From assembly GCA_018609855.1 (NCBI GenBank), contig JAHENU010000053.1, forward strand, positions 1 to 12,184: a DNA stretch of 12,184 bases, written 5' to 3'. The stretch is from Candidatus Nanohaloarchaea archaeon. Its GTDB lineage: Archaea > Nanohalarchaeota > Nanosalinia > Nanosalinales > JAHENU01. Positions within the stretch are counted from its first letter, which is position 1. Each line of letters opens with the position of its first letter. The notes below the pieces were generated by a model. It saw nothing but the letters and a program-made list of their open reading frames with translations, did not search any database and had not been told where the DNA came from. Both the position numbers and the translations under genes were made by a program. Shown piece after piece: positions 1 to 6,606 of this stretch.

Positions 1-331
1 ATCCGGCTTAGCCCGACAAGTGACCATGTCAACAGGGGACGCGGTCATTCGACGTCGCGCGTCTGACCGTTGGCATCCGGATTCGTCCACATACGCATAG
101 CCGAGGGGACAGCGGCGGGGATGGTCGCGAGCGTTGAGATGGCGTATCCTCGCATTGGCAGGGAGGAATGAGGGCCAGGGCCAACGCGATCACCCTCTCA
201 CCATGGCAGGGCCTGGCCCTGTTCTTCCTTTCTCGTGACCTACCGTAACATGCTTCTGCCGTTCTGTCGGAATGTTTGCCGAACGGGGTCATGGCTCGGG
301 CGTCCCCGAGCTGTCGTTGTAGACTGTCCGC
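1..331. other. GC-rich flank without a recognisable gene
   Basis: I see no convincing coding region here; every frame is interrupted or lacks recognisable protein content. The stretch is visibly richer in G and C than the operon that begins near position 566. It holds a perfect odd-length palindrome at 207-221 (CAGGGCC, T, GGCCCTG) whose right half also pairs with an arm at 171-179. It probably belongs to the chromosomal flank rather than to the signalling cluster. Confidence 0.5.
171..221. repeat. Inverted repeat and palindrome in GC-rich flank
   Basis: The arm AGGGCCAGG (171-179) is the exact reverse complement of CCTGGCCCT (212-220). The second arm lies inside a perfect palindrome, CAGGGCC-T-GGCCCTG (207-221). 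Read on the plus strand it is followed by a pyrimidine-rich stretch (GTTCTTCCTTTCT), so a weak transcription terminator is possible, but there is no clean T-run. It could equally be a chance GC-rich repeat. Confidence 0.35.
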
Positions 332-565
332 GTGCCCAAGCTGATCAAGCTCTACCGCAACTTCGAGATCAAGTGGGACAAGGACCGCCAGTACGTGGTG
401 ATTGGGCCGCTCGGCAAGTTGGTCCAAGAGCACCTCAAGACGGTCGCCGGCGCTGAGCGGTATGTCGACAACATGGTTGGCCCATCTGCGCAGTCAGCAC
501 AACCCGCTCCACAACCCCAGCCGAATGTCAGCGGCGGTTGTAAATTGGTTCTCCCGCACTTTTGA
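332..565 (+). CDS. Small hypothetical protein in GC-rich flank
   Basis: This 77-codon ORF starts with GTG at 332, directly after an in-frame TAG at 320-322, and has no clear Shine-Dalgarno sequence. Its first 50 residues look like a compact folded unit: basic N-terminus, an EIKWDKDRQYVVIGPLG segment likely to form beta strands, then a helix-like segment to about residue 50. A Pro/Gln/Ala-rich tail follows. Third codon positions are dominated by G and C up to about position 535, quite unlike the operon, which supports real coding by the flanking replicon. The last codons (about 540-565) fall where base composition changes, so the natural C-terminus may have been replaced when the neighbouring island arrived. 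I do not recognise the family. It points away from the minus-strand operon, tail to tail with it. Confidence 0.5.
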   Translation: MPKLIKLYRNFEIKWDKDRQYVVIGPLGKLVQEHLKTVAGAERYVDNMVGPSAQSAQPAPQPQPNVSGGCKLVLPHF

Positions 566-581
566 TGAGTAAATACCAATT
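543..581. repeat. Inverted repeat at the composition boundary
   Basis: AATTGGT (543-549) and ACCAATT (575-581) form a perfect 7-base inverted repeat with a 25-base spacer. It lies between the tail-to-tail ends of the plus-strand small ORF and the minus-strand cluster, where GC-rich sequence gives way to AT-richer sequence. It could be a weak bidirectional terminator, although no U-run follows, or a relic of an insertion junction. No matching copy was seen at the other end of the island. Confidence 0.35.
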
Positions 582-596
582 CGCTAAAGTGGATTT

Positions 597-767
597 TCAG
601 TCAATTTCTCCAGCGCCATCGCAATTAGGACAGCTATATTCACCTGGACCGTTGCATTTAGGGCAGTCCTGTAGTCCAGTGAGTAGGTCGCTTATCTGGC
701 CGTGTCCGTTACATTTATCACATCGAACAGTACCCTTCCCTTTGCACCGAGGGCATTTCTTCGCCAT
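597..767 (-). CDS. Small DnaJ-type zinc-finger protein (four CxxCxGxG repeats)
   Basis: This 56-residue protein consists almost entirely of four knuckles of the DnaJ central zinc-finger type: CPRCKGKG (residues 5-12), CDKCNGHG (16-23), CPKCNGPG (35-42) and CPNCDGAG (46-53). Eight cysteines in this order fit the two-zinc cysteine-rich domain of DnaJ/Hsp40 proteins. There is no J domain or substrate-binding domain, so it is a stand-alone module. The ATG at 765-767 is preceded by a strong GGAGGTG ribosome-binding site. It lies 205 bases downstream of the last large operon gene on the same strand, so it may be co-transcribed. In DnaJ this domain aids unfolded-protein binding and disulfide chemistry; similar isolated modules occur in small bacterial proteins of unknown function. 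By inference it may be an adaptor, matching the zinc-ribbon habit of the cluster. The open frame and motif spacing are clear; the role is not known. Confidence 0.8.
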   Translation of the reverse strand: MAKKCPRCKGKGTVRCDKCNGHGQISDLLTGLQDCPKCNGPGEYSCPNCDGAGEID

Positions 768-972
768 TCAGCTTCACCTCCATTTCTCTGCCAGAGCGTA
801 TATCTCATCGAATATGGCCGGCCTGGGCAAGCCTTTATCTTGACTCACGTCTTCGCACCGAGTACGTTCTCAAAGAGAGCACGTCCAAACGGGGATATCC
901 TTCGTCCATGAAATTTTGCTCGAAGTCGCCTGCTTTTCCTTCAGCCACAAACAAACGTCACACTCCCAGCTA
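768..972 (-). other. Gap between operon end and zinc-finger gene
   Basis: No confident gene lies in this 205-base stretch. On the minus strand there are only short open segments; the last one, 25 codons including the stop (774-848, GTG start), overlaps the ribosome-binding site of the zinc-finger gene. I see no hairpin followed by a T-run, so transcription may well continue from the operon into the zinc-finger gene. Confidence 0.4.
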
Positions 973-2346
973 CTAGCTTTGGAATTCCACTTCCAGACTT
1001 TGGATCCAATAATGGGTACAGAGGTCACCAGCTGTAATTCGGATCACGGTTCTCTCACCGATTCTCCCAGAGACATCCCAACTGTCGGTCGTGAAATCGC
1101 GAGCAGGCGGTGCGTAATTCCTAACGACCGTCGAATTACCTGCACTGGACTGTATCTCAATCGTCACGGGGGAATAGCCACCATTAGGGCAATCCGAGTA
1201 ATGCGATGACAGATGCTGTATGCGAAGTATAGCGTTGGCAGGTGTCCTGTCAAAGCTGATCGTGACCTTCAACATCGCTCCAGGAGCGAGTAATCGCAGA
1301 CTACTTTCATAAGGAGGGTTCCGATCCCAATTACCCTCAGCAGACCAACTCACTATGTTGCGCTCGATCGCTGCACCCTCTGGGAATGGCGAAAAGTCGA
1401 CCGAGGCGGAGTCTGCCCCTGCAGTTGCCGATGCAGTATTTGCTGAACCGAAAGGCAGGATGATCAACACAATACTTACCGCGAATGGTGTAAGACTGAG
1501 TTTTAGTAAAGTACTTACTCTTGTTTGCACGTTGATTCCCTGTTTGGTCAAATAATCGACAATATGGCCTTGGAGTAGGCGTGCTGCAATGTTTGTAACC
1601 ACCACCATCAATCCACATAGCATAAATATCGTACCTAATGCATCTGCTGTATAATTGTCGATGGATTCTATGATTGCTAAAATAATACTAACTCCTGCTG
1701 TCAGTACGAAACCGAAGACTATATTCTGCCAAGATATCTCATAGCCCCTATCCCATGGCAACGTATCGAAAGCAGTCAGCATCAACGCCAGTGTAGGACA
1801 CGTGAATAACACAATAAGAAACTCTGTTGCAATTCGGCCGCTCACTAGCCAAGAAGCAACGAATCCTATCGTCAGGGCTACGACCTCGGCTATTTTCGCC
1901 ATTTTACCAAAATCCTCCACTACCAACTCATTTTGATGAGTCTGAACTTTGACCGGTATTACAATCTCCTGGGTTAATGACGGCATATCTAGCCTTATAT
2001 TTGTATCATAGGCGGTCCCCCACTGTAAGCCATTGGTATTGAGCGAAATAGACAGGTAGCTTACGTTTTCGTTGATGTAAGCAGGAGTTACTGTCAACAA
2101 ACTTGGATTATCAATTGACAGACTGCCTTCTAATCCTCCTGGACCGTTGTTTTGGATCACCATTTCTTGAGTAACTGAGCCACTGTTCGGTGTGACATTA
2201 TGGAATTGTGGCTGTGGATCCCATTCTATTCGCGAGGGAATAATTGAGGATGAAGCCTTACTTTGATCAAGTATCTGGCCATCAGACCAGCAGTAACGGG
2301 CATTATCGGGGTTTGCAGAGCCACAACTCGAGCAATATTGAGCCAT
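973..2346 (-). CDS. Zinc-ribbon / beta-sandwich polytopic membrane protein
   Basis: This protein of about 457 residues carries an N-terminal degenerate zinc ribbon (CSSCG, NPDNARYC, then W-S-D-G, so the fourth ligand is Asp rather than Cys). Next comes a beta-rich segment at about residues 40-135 that resembles the Ig-like sandwich of BACON/ASH-type domains. About five membrane segments follow between residues 150 and 300. A C-terminal domain (about 325-457) is rich in short strands and resembles a jelly-roll or carbohydrate-binding fold; it has two cysteines that could form a disulfide. With the ribbon in the cytosol, an odd number of helices puts the C-terminal domain outside. The ATG at 2346 is preferred over an in-frame TTG two codons earlier, although the Shine-Dalgarno match is weak; with the kinase stop only 18 bases upstream, coupling is likely. 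It shares the NPDNAR-aromatic-C ribbon and the sandwich with the protein at 5744-6604. It may be a membrane sensor or anchor; the function is not recognised. Confidence 0.85.
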   Translation of the reverse strand: MAQYCSSCGSANPDNARYCWSDGQILDQSKASSSIIPSRIEWDPQPQFHNVTPNSGSVTQEMVIQNNGPGGLEGSLSIDNPSLLTVTPAYINENVSYLSISLNTNGLQWGTAYDTNIRLDMPSLTQEIVIPVKVQTHQNELVVEDFGKMAKIAEVVALTIGFVASWLVSGRIATEFLIVLFTCPTLALMLTAFDTLPWDRGYEISWQNIVFGFVLTAGVSIILAIIESIDNYTADALGTIFMLCGLMVVVTNIAARLLQGHIVDYLTKQGINVQTRVSTLLKLSLTPFAVSIVLIILPFGSANTASATAGADSASVDFSPFPEGAAIERNIVSWSAEGNWDRNPPYESSLRLLAPGAMLKVTISFDRTPANAILRIQHLSSHYSDCPNGGYSPVTIEIQSSAGNSTVVRNYAPPARDFTTDSWDVSGRIGERTVIRITAGDLCTHYWIQSLEVEFQS

Positions 2347-2364
2347 AAACAACCATTACATTAT

Positions 2365-3498
2365 CTACTGTTTGAGCAACTGCCCACATTGAATACAATA
2401 TTGCGCAGTGATAGGCATATAGTTTTGGCAAGTAGGATTTGGACATGTAACCGCTGAGGAAACCAGTGGAGCCCCACATTTTTCACAATATGGAATACCG
2501 TATTGATTATTATGTCCGCATTTTGGGTTAAGACACATTAGTTCCTTCGTTACTTGTCTATTTTCTAGATCTTCCTTCATTTCAGCTGCGGAGGTATAAC
2601 GATCATCAGGGTCTTCAGAAAGATTTATGCGTATGATTTCTTCCAACCATTGTGGAATGGCATGATTAAGACTACGTACAGGCGGGGATTCAGAGCCTTT
2701 AGGCGGTGTATGGGTTAGTAGGTAAAACATTGTGGCCGCTAGCGAGAAGAGATCTGAGCGCGGTTCAGATTTACCCTGTCGTTGCTCAGGAGCGGCATAT
2801 CCGCTCGTGCCAAGCCCTGTATCGCGTTCCCCCGTTGCTAAAGGGTCAACTTCACGCACACCACCGAAGTCGACCATCACCAAACGTGAACCTGAAAGTA
2901 TCAGATTTTCTGCTTTTAGGTCACGGTGTATAATAGGAGGGTTACTCAAGTGAAGATAGTTCAGAACTTCACAAATTTGAATTGCCCATTCTATAACGTT
3001 GTTATACTGCAATGGTTGACCATCGTGTACAACCTTATCATGCAGAGTTTTACCTTTTATGTATTCTAAGGCAATATGGTATGAACCATTTTCCACAAAA
3101 TACTCATAGTACTTAGGCACAATACGTAGATGTTGCAACGCATTGAGCGTCTCCGCTTCCCTTTCAAAGAGTTCTACGCGTTTTTCAAATCGATCGGACG
3201 TTGGGAGTAGCCGTTTTATAGCAACGGATCTGTTTTCGTTAAGATTGGTGGCTTGATAGACGGCAGCAAACCCTCCAGTAGCTATGTGGGCCTCTATTTG
3301 GTATTGCCCTTTCAGTAAGGGAGGAAGGGGTAGACAACAAGACTTGCAGAAGGTGCTTCCTGCAGGACTTGCTCGCTGGCATATCGGGCAGATTTCAACA
3401 TTACCAGTCCTGCGTTTCACCTGTTGTATTAGAACACCACACTCACCGCAGTGGGAAGCATTACGCGCTAAGCTAGAACCACATTCAGGACACCGCAT
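2365..3498 (-). CDS. Soluble Ser/Thr protein kinase flanked by zinc ribbons
   Basis: This is a Hanks-type Ser/Thr kinase of about 377 residues. Two CxxC-pair zinc ribbons come first (Cys 3, 6, 17, 20 and 37, 40, 51, 54), then the kinase domain (about 65-310), then two C-terminal ribbons (Cys 322, 327, 338, 341 and 352, 357, 368, 371). All catalytic elements are present: glycine loop ATGGFAAVY, VAIK lysine at about 95, HRDLKAEN with Asp 193, DFG at about 210, and APEQ. No membrane segment or PASTA domain is present, unlike PknB-type receptors. I chose the ATG at 3498 because GGGAGG sits just upstream, whereas a GTG 15 codons earlier has none and would add residues unrelated to the ribbon. It lies between the FHA protein and a membrane protein, and is the obvious writer of phospho-Thr for the FHA domains of the cluster (inference). 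The ribbons probably mediate protein contacts. Confidence 0.95.
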   Translation of the reverse strand: MRCPECGSSLARNASHCGECGVLIQQVKRRTGNVEICPICQRASPAGSTFCKSCCLPLPPLLKGQYQIEAHIATGGFAAVYQATNLNENRSVAIKRLLPTSDRFEKRVELFEREAETLNALQHLRIVPKYYEYFVENGSYHIALEYIKGKTLHDKVVHDGQPLQYNNVIEWAIQICEVLNYLHLSNPPIIHRDLKAENLILSGSRLVMVDFGGVREVDPLATGERDTGLGTSGYAAPEQRQGKSEPRSDLFSLAATMFYLLTHTPPKGSESPPVRSLNHAIPQWLEEIIRINLSEDPDDRYTSAAEMKEDLENRQVTKELMCLNPKCGHNNQYGIPYCEKCGAPLVSSAVTCPNPTCQNYMPITAQYCIQCGQLLKQ

Positions 3499-3567
3499 AA
3501 TGCCTCCCTGGCTTGAAACTGCATGTGCTTCTTGTTGGAGCACCCATGGTAGATCATACCCTGGAGA

Positions 3568-4116
3568 TCAAGCAGTTTCCCGGGTGAGCTTGAGGTAGAT
3601 ATTCGCTAGTGTAATTACGTCTCCTGCTGTAAGCGTACGCCATTCATCTTGCTCAAGAGGTCCTTCTCGATTGATGAAAGTGCCATTGGTACTACCAACA
3701 TCCATTACGGAGCAGACACCCTCCTCTACCTTAATATCGGCATGGCGTCGTGACACCTTGGGCTTATCGGGATCTTGCTCTTGATCGTTCAAGTCAATGT
3801 CAACAGGACCTCCTTTATCTGGATCTGGACGACCTATGGTTTGCACACCTTCGAATAAAGGGAACTCCTTACCAAGTTCTTTCCCTCTAGTGACGACTAA
3901 CTTAAGCGTTCCTTCATGAACAGGGGATGCCTCAGGAGCTTCTGGAGTCTCCGTTGCTTCCCCAGCCACTTCAGGTTCAGGTGGTTCTTCAGGTGTCATA
4001 GCAACTTGCTCCTCGCCTTCAGGTTCTGGCTCAGTGTCTTCAAGTAGATAGCCGCAATCGTTACACTGAAGCACCCCTGCCTCGTTATCGACTCCGCATT
4101 GGGGACATTTGATCAT
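3568..4116 (-). CDS. Zinc-ribbon FHA-domain protein
   Basis: This 182-residue protein has an N-terminal zinc ribbon (Cys 4, 7, 18, 21), an acidic Pro/Glu/Thr-rich linker (about 27-66) and a C-terminal FHA domain (about 70-180). The FHA pocket is canonical: GR at 95-96, SRRH at 122-125 and GSTNGTF from 141, the residues that bind phospho-Thr peptides. The ATG at 4116 is preferred over a GTG two codons earlier because AAGGAAGG is then spaced seven bases upstream. The layout, a flexible Thr-containing N-terminal arm before an FHA domain, recalls GarA/OdhI regulators, which a kinase phosphorylates on the arm so that it binds its own FHA domain; the ETP motif in the linker could serve that way, but this is inference. 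It sits between the VWA protein and the kinase, as expected for a phospho-reader in the same pathway. Confidence 0.93.
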   Translation of the reverse strand: MIKCPQCGVDNEAGVLQCNDCGYLLEDTEPEPEGEEQVAMTPEEPPEPEVAGEATETPEAPEASPVHEGTLKLVVTRGKELGKEFPLFEGVQTIGRPDPDKGGPVDIDLNDQEQDPDKPKVSRRHADIKVEEGVCSVMDVGSTNGTFINREGPLEQDEWRTLTAGDVITLANIYLKLTRETA

Positions 4117-4148
4117 TGTCACACCTTCCTTCAGAGAAACTTAACTAC

Positions 4149-5423
4149 TTACTCCTCCTCATCTGAGAGAAAGCCGGTTTGCCGTCCAACATCAGCTAAG
4201 GACAACTGTGTCTCTCTGGATACGTTCCCTAACTGAGTTTCTTTGATCGCTTGGTCAAGAGTCGTTTTCAGTTTTTCATCACCTAACTTTGTAGCGATTG
4301 CTTCAGCATTTTGAAGTAGTCTCGTAGCACGAGCCTTGTCTGGCTCGTGTTCAGCCTTTTTGACCACTTCATTCACCATCAACCGATCCACATATCGTGC
4401 AACTTCAGAATTGACGTAAGTTTGTGATTTATCATTCGTGTAATTCACAGATACATCGATGAGAGCGGTAGATTCTTCCTGTAGACCGGCCGATGGTACA
4501 TCATAAACCAGCTCTAGTTGTCCGATCAGGTAGTCTCCCGGAGATCGTGGCGGCAAACTGAGGTCTAATAGCACGTAGCGTGGGCTATCTTTTTCCATCG
4601 AACCTAGCGTGATTCGTGCGAGTCGATCTTCCGTTTCAAGCGCCAGTTCGGCGGCCTCGGGTTCTGCTTGCTGCGCCTTTTTGACCTTCACCCCTTTGAA
4701 TAAGTGCATCTTGAGAGTGACGTTGCTGTACGCTTTTGCCAATAACGTCCCGAATTCTTGTTCGAATATGGGCTGTGCACCTCCATCTGGATCCTGTGGA
4801 TCCTCCATGTAGTACCAGCTACCATGGCCATAGTTTTCAGCGATCGCAGTGAGTAACTCTTTATTCCACTCTATACCTACACCTATGCACGAAAAGCTCA
4901 TTCCTTCGGTACCATGATCACGGGCAATCTTTTTGCACTCATCTGGACTCCGTGTTTCTCCGTCAGTCAATAGAATACAGCGGTTTATTCGCTCTGTACT
5001 CATATGCTTGCGCAATTCAGCAATTCCTGTGTCCATACCCTTATACATCTGGGTACCACCGCCCAGATCATGCTTGTCTATGCTCTCAATTTCATTCATG
5101 ATAGCCTCTTTGTTTTGTGCAGCCTGCGCTTCACATATGACCCCTGCATCATCCGAGAACGCAATAATTGATATGATATCGTCAGCTTCAACCATACCAA
5201 TGGCATGTTTGGCTGCTTCCTGGATATACCGTATCTTCTCTGTGCCATCGACGAAGTCATACATTGAGCCGCTGACATCCATGACCAATGAGACATTTAG
5301 CGCCATCCGCTGGACAGCCGAGTCAGCTGGTATGACCTTCACCAATAAATAATTGGCATAATTCTCATTTGTGACTAGAACGTGGTCCCTCATCAACTGT
5401 GTTTCGACATTGATTTGACTCAT
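4149..5423 (-). CDS. Cytosolic VWA-domain protein, TerY-like
   Basis: This 424-residue protein has no signal peptide or membrane segment. A short beta-rich N-terminal part leads into a VWA domain (about 41-235) with a complete metal-ion-dependent adhesion site: DVSGSM (Asp 49, Ser 51, Ser 53), Thr 124 in GGGTQ and Asp 154 in LTDGET. A beta-rich region (about 240-345) and a helical C-terminal tail follow. The ATG at 5423 has a strong AAAGGAGG site. The motif E-T-Q-L occurs three times, at Thr 8, Thr 396 and Thr 405, the last two in the tail, which suggests phospho-Thr sites for the neighbouring kinase and FHA protein (inference). VWA proteins encoded next to a kinase and a PP2C phosphatase are known from the TerY-phosphorylation triad of stress-response loci, so a scaffold role binding metal and partners is likely. 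The exact family is uncertain. Confidence 0.9.
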   Translation of the reverse strand: MSQINVETQLMRDHVLVTNENYANYLLVKVIPADSAVQRMALNVSLVMDVSGSMYDFVDGTEKIRYIQEAAKHAIGMVEADDIISIIAFSDDAGVICEAQAAQNKEAIMNEIESIDKHDLGGGTQMYKGMDTGIAELRKHMSTERINRCILLTDGETRSPDECKKIARDHGTEGMSFSCIGVGIEWNKELLTAIAENYGHGSWYYMEDPQDPDGGAQPIFEQEFGTLLAKAYSNVTLKMHLFKGVKVKKAQQAEPEAAELALETEDRLARITLGSMEKDSPRYVLLDLSLPPRSPGDYLIGQLELVYDVPSAGLQEESTALIDVSVNYTNDKSQTYVNSEVARYVDRLMVNEVVKKAEHEPDKARATRLLQNAEAIATKLGDEKLKTTLDQAIKETQLGNVSRETQLSLADVGRQTGFLSDEEE

Positions 5424-5441
5424 TTTTGTTCCTCCTTTCAG

Positions 5442-5729
5442 TTACAACAAATCACCTAAGAACACAACGAATGCTATCCCTAGAACAGCCATCAGGCCCC
5501 AAAGCAGCCACCTTGCTTGCTCGTTGCGACCAATTCTCCTCAATCCAATTGATAGCCCAATTGACCCTCCTGTAACAGCTCCGAAGAAGAAATGTCCAAG
5601 TAGCGGGCTTCCTCCAATTGGAAGCATCATCCAATCAACAAACATAATGGGAAGAAGGGATATAAGAGCTGACAGAGTGACTGCAGCAGCTATTGCAAAT
5701 GCGAATAGAAATAGATATAAGATCCACAT
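5442..5729 (-). CDS. Small three-helix membrane protein
   Basis: This 95-residue protein is almost wholly hydrophobic, with three likely membrane segments (about 3-31, 43-62 and 73-93). A short basic loop (RRIGRNEQAR) lies between the last two. The second segment contains glycine-rich packing motifs (GAVTGGSIGLSIG) like those in the N-terminal part of the FHA/VWA membrane protein encoded upstream, which hints at helix packing between the two. The start ATG at 5729 follows a purine-rich GAGAGGG site 14 bases after the previous stop, so the gene is part of the operon. I do not recognise a family. It probably acts as a membrane partner in the complex; that is inference from context only. Confidence 0.8.
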   Translation of the reverse strand: MWILYLFLFAFAIAAAVTLSALISLLPIMFVDWMMLPIGGSPLLGHFFFGAVTGGSIGLSIGLRRIGRNEQARWLLWGLMAVLGIAFVVFLGDLL

Positions 5730-5743
5730 AACCCTCTCTCACC

Positions 5744-6604
5744 CTAATCGTTAAAGTACACATGATATATGTAGGCGCCACAGCCCGTTAACACGATTGA
5801 CACAGCTGCAAAATAAAGGGGGAGACCTGTATTGAAAACGAAGTCAAAGTCGCTTGACCTTACTAACCAGTTTCTAGATTCTGGCACCATCATCACGGGA
5901 ATTCCTCGAATTATGAGCATAAGCGTCGCTCCAAGGAGCGCGAACAAGGCAGTCGGCTCAAGTACTTGACCTATAGGTGCACTGACATAATAACTTAATG
6001 AAACCTTGCTGCCCCCACCATGCGATTGGATTGTCAGTTCCTCTCGATACTGCTTCTGGCCATGAAGGGCTTCAGTGTCTATCGTGACTGCAATCATTAT
6101 TGATTCACCACATTGAAGCCCGAACTCTCTAACGGATAGAGAAGCCCCCGGAGCCTTGCAGTTGATGGTGCCTTTAAGAAACCCTCGCGTAGCATTCTGA
6201 ACCTCAAAGCTCAACGTCAGACTTCGGCCTTGTTCAATTGAGCCGAAGTCCAGACTGGTTGCCGACACATAAGGCTCTGGCACTGGTGCTCCCAATGCTT
6301 CCGTAAAGTACTCGAGCCCTTCATCTTTATTGGATGTACTGTCTACTATGTCCTCTGCCTTTGCTGCTAGATCTAACCAGCCCATATTGCTGAGGGAAGT
6401 TATCAAGCGCTCCGAATAGAGATGCACTTTAGCCTCCTCCCAATTTTCGTCTATCAGATTTAGCAATTCCTGCTCGCTAGATGCTGATCCAGACCCCAGG
6501 CTAAGGGTCGTGGGGCGCGTTGATGAATCTAACGGTTCCCCATCGTTGTAGCAAAAGCGCGCATTATCCGGATTTATGGTTCCGCACTTGCACTTGACAC
6601 CCAT
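5744..6604 (-). CDS. Zinc-ribbon / helical / beta-sandwich membrane protein
   Basis: This 286-residue protein starts with a degenerate zinc ribbon (CKCG, NPDNARFC, Y-N-D-G; the fourth ligand is Asp). A helical segment follows at about 45-107 (NWEEAKVHLYSERLITSL to DEGLEYFTEAL), of a type seen in linkers of bacterial kinase-associated signalling proteins. Next is an Ig-like sandwich at about 113-210 (SLDFGSIEQGRSLTLSF onward), similar to ASH/BACON modules, and two C-terminal membrane helices (about 219-240 and 258-281). The ATG at 6604 lies two bases after the stop of the phosphatase gene, with AGGA upstream, so the two are probably translationally coupled. With both helices at the end, the ribbon, helical part and sandwich should all face the cytosol. 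It shares ribbon and sandwich with the protein at 973-2346 and may be a membrane anchor for the phosphatase or kinase; no named family is recognised. Confidence 0.85.
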   Translation of the reverse strand: MGVKCKCGTINPDNARFCYNDGEPLDSSTRPTTLSLGSGSASSEQELLNLIDENWEEAKVHLYSERLITSLSNMGWLDLAAKAEDIVDSTSNKDEGLEYFTEALGAPVPEPYVSATSLDFGSIEQGRSLTLSFEVQNATRGFLKGTINCKAPGASLSVREFGLQCGESIMIAVTIDTEALHGQKQYREELTIQSHGGGSKVSLSYYVSAPIGQVLEPTALFALLGATLMLIIRGIPVMMVPESRNWLVRSSDFDFVFNTGLPLYFAAVSIVLTGCGAYIYHVYFND

Positions 6605-6606
6605 TG

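Noticed and set aside
29..433. 134-codon minus-strand ORF in the left flank
   Set aside because: It is antisense to the better supported small plus-strand ORF and its translation is low-complexity and unlike any protein I know.
774..848. 25-codon GTG ORF (KGLPRPAIFDEIYALAEKW) before the zinc-finger gene
   Set aside because: It is too short, has no ribosome-binding site and no recognised similarity; it may be a remnant of a decayed gene but this cannot be shown.
916..1209. 97-codon plus-strand ORF
   Set aside because: It lies antisense to the end of the well supported membrane protein gene; shadow frame.
4933..5352. 139-codon plus-strand ORF
   Set aside because: It is fully antisense to the VWA domain with its intact metal-site motifs; shadow frame.
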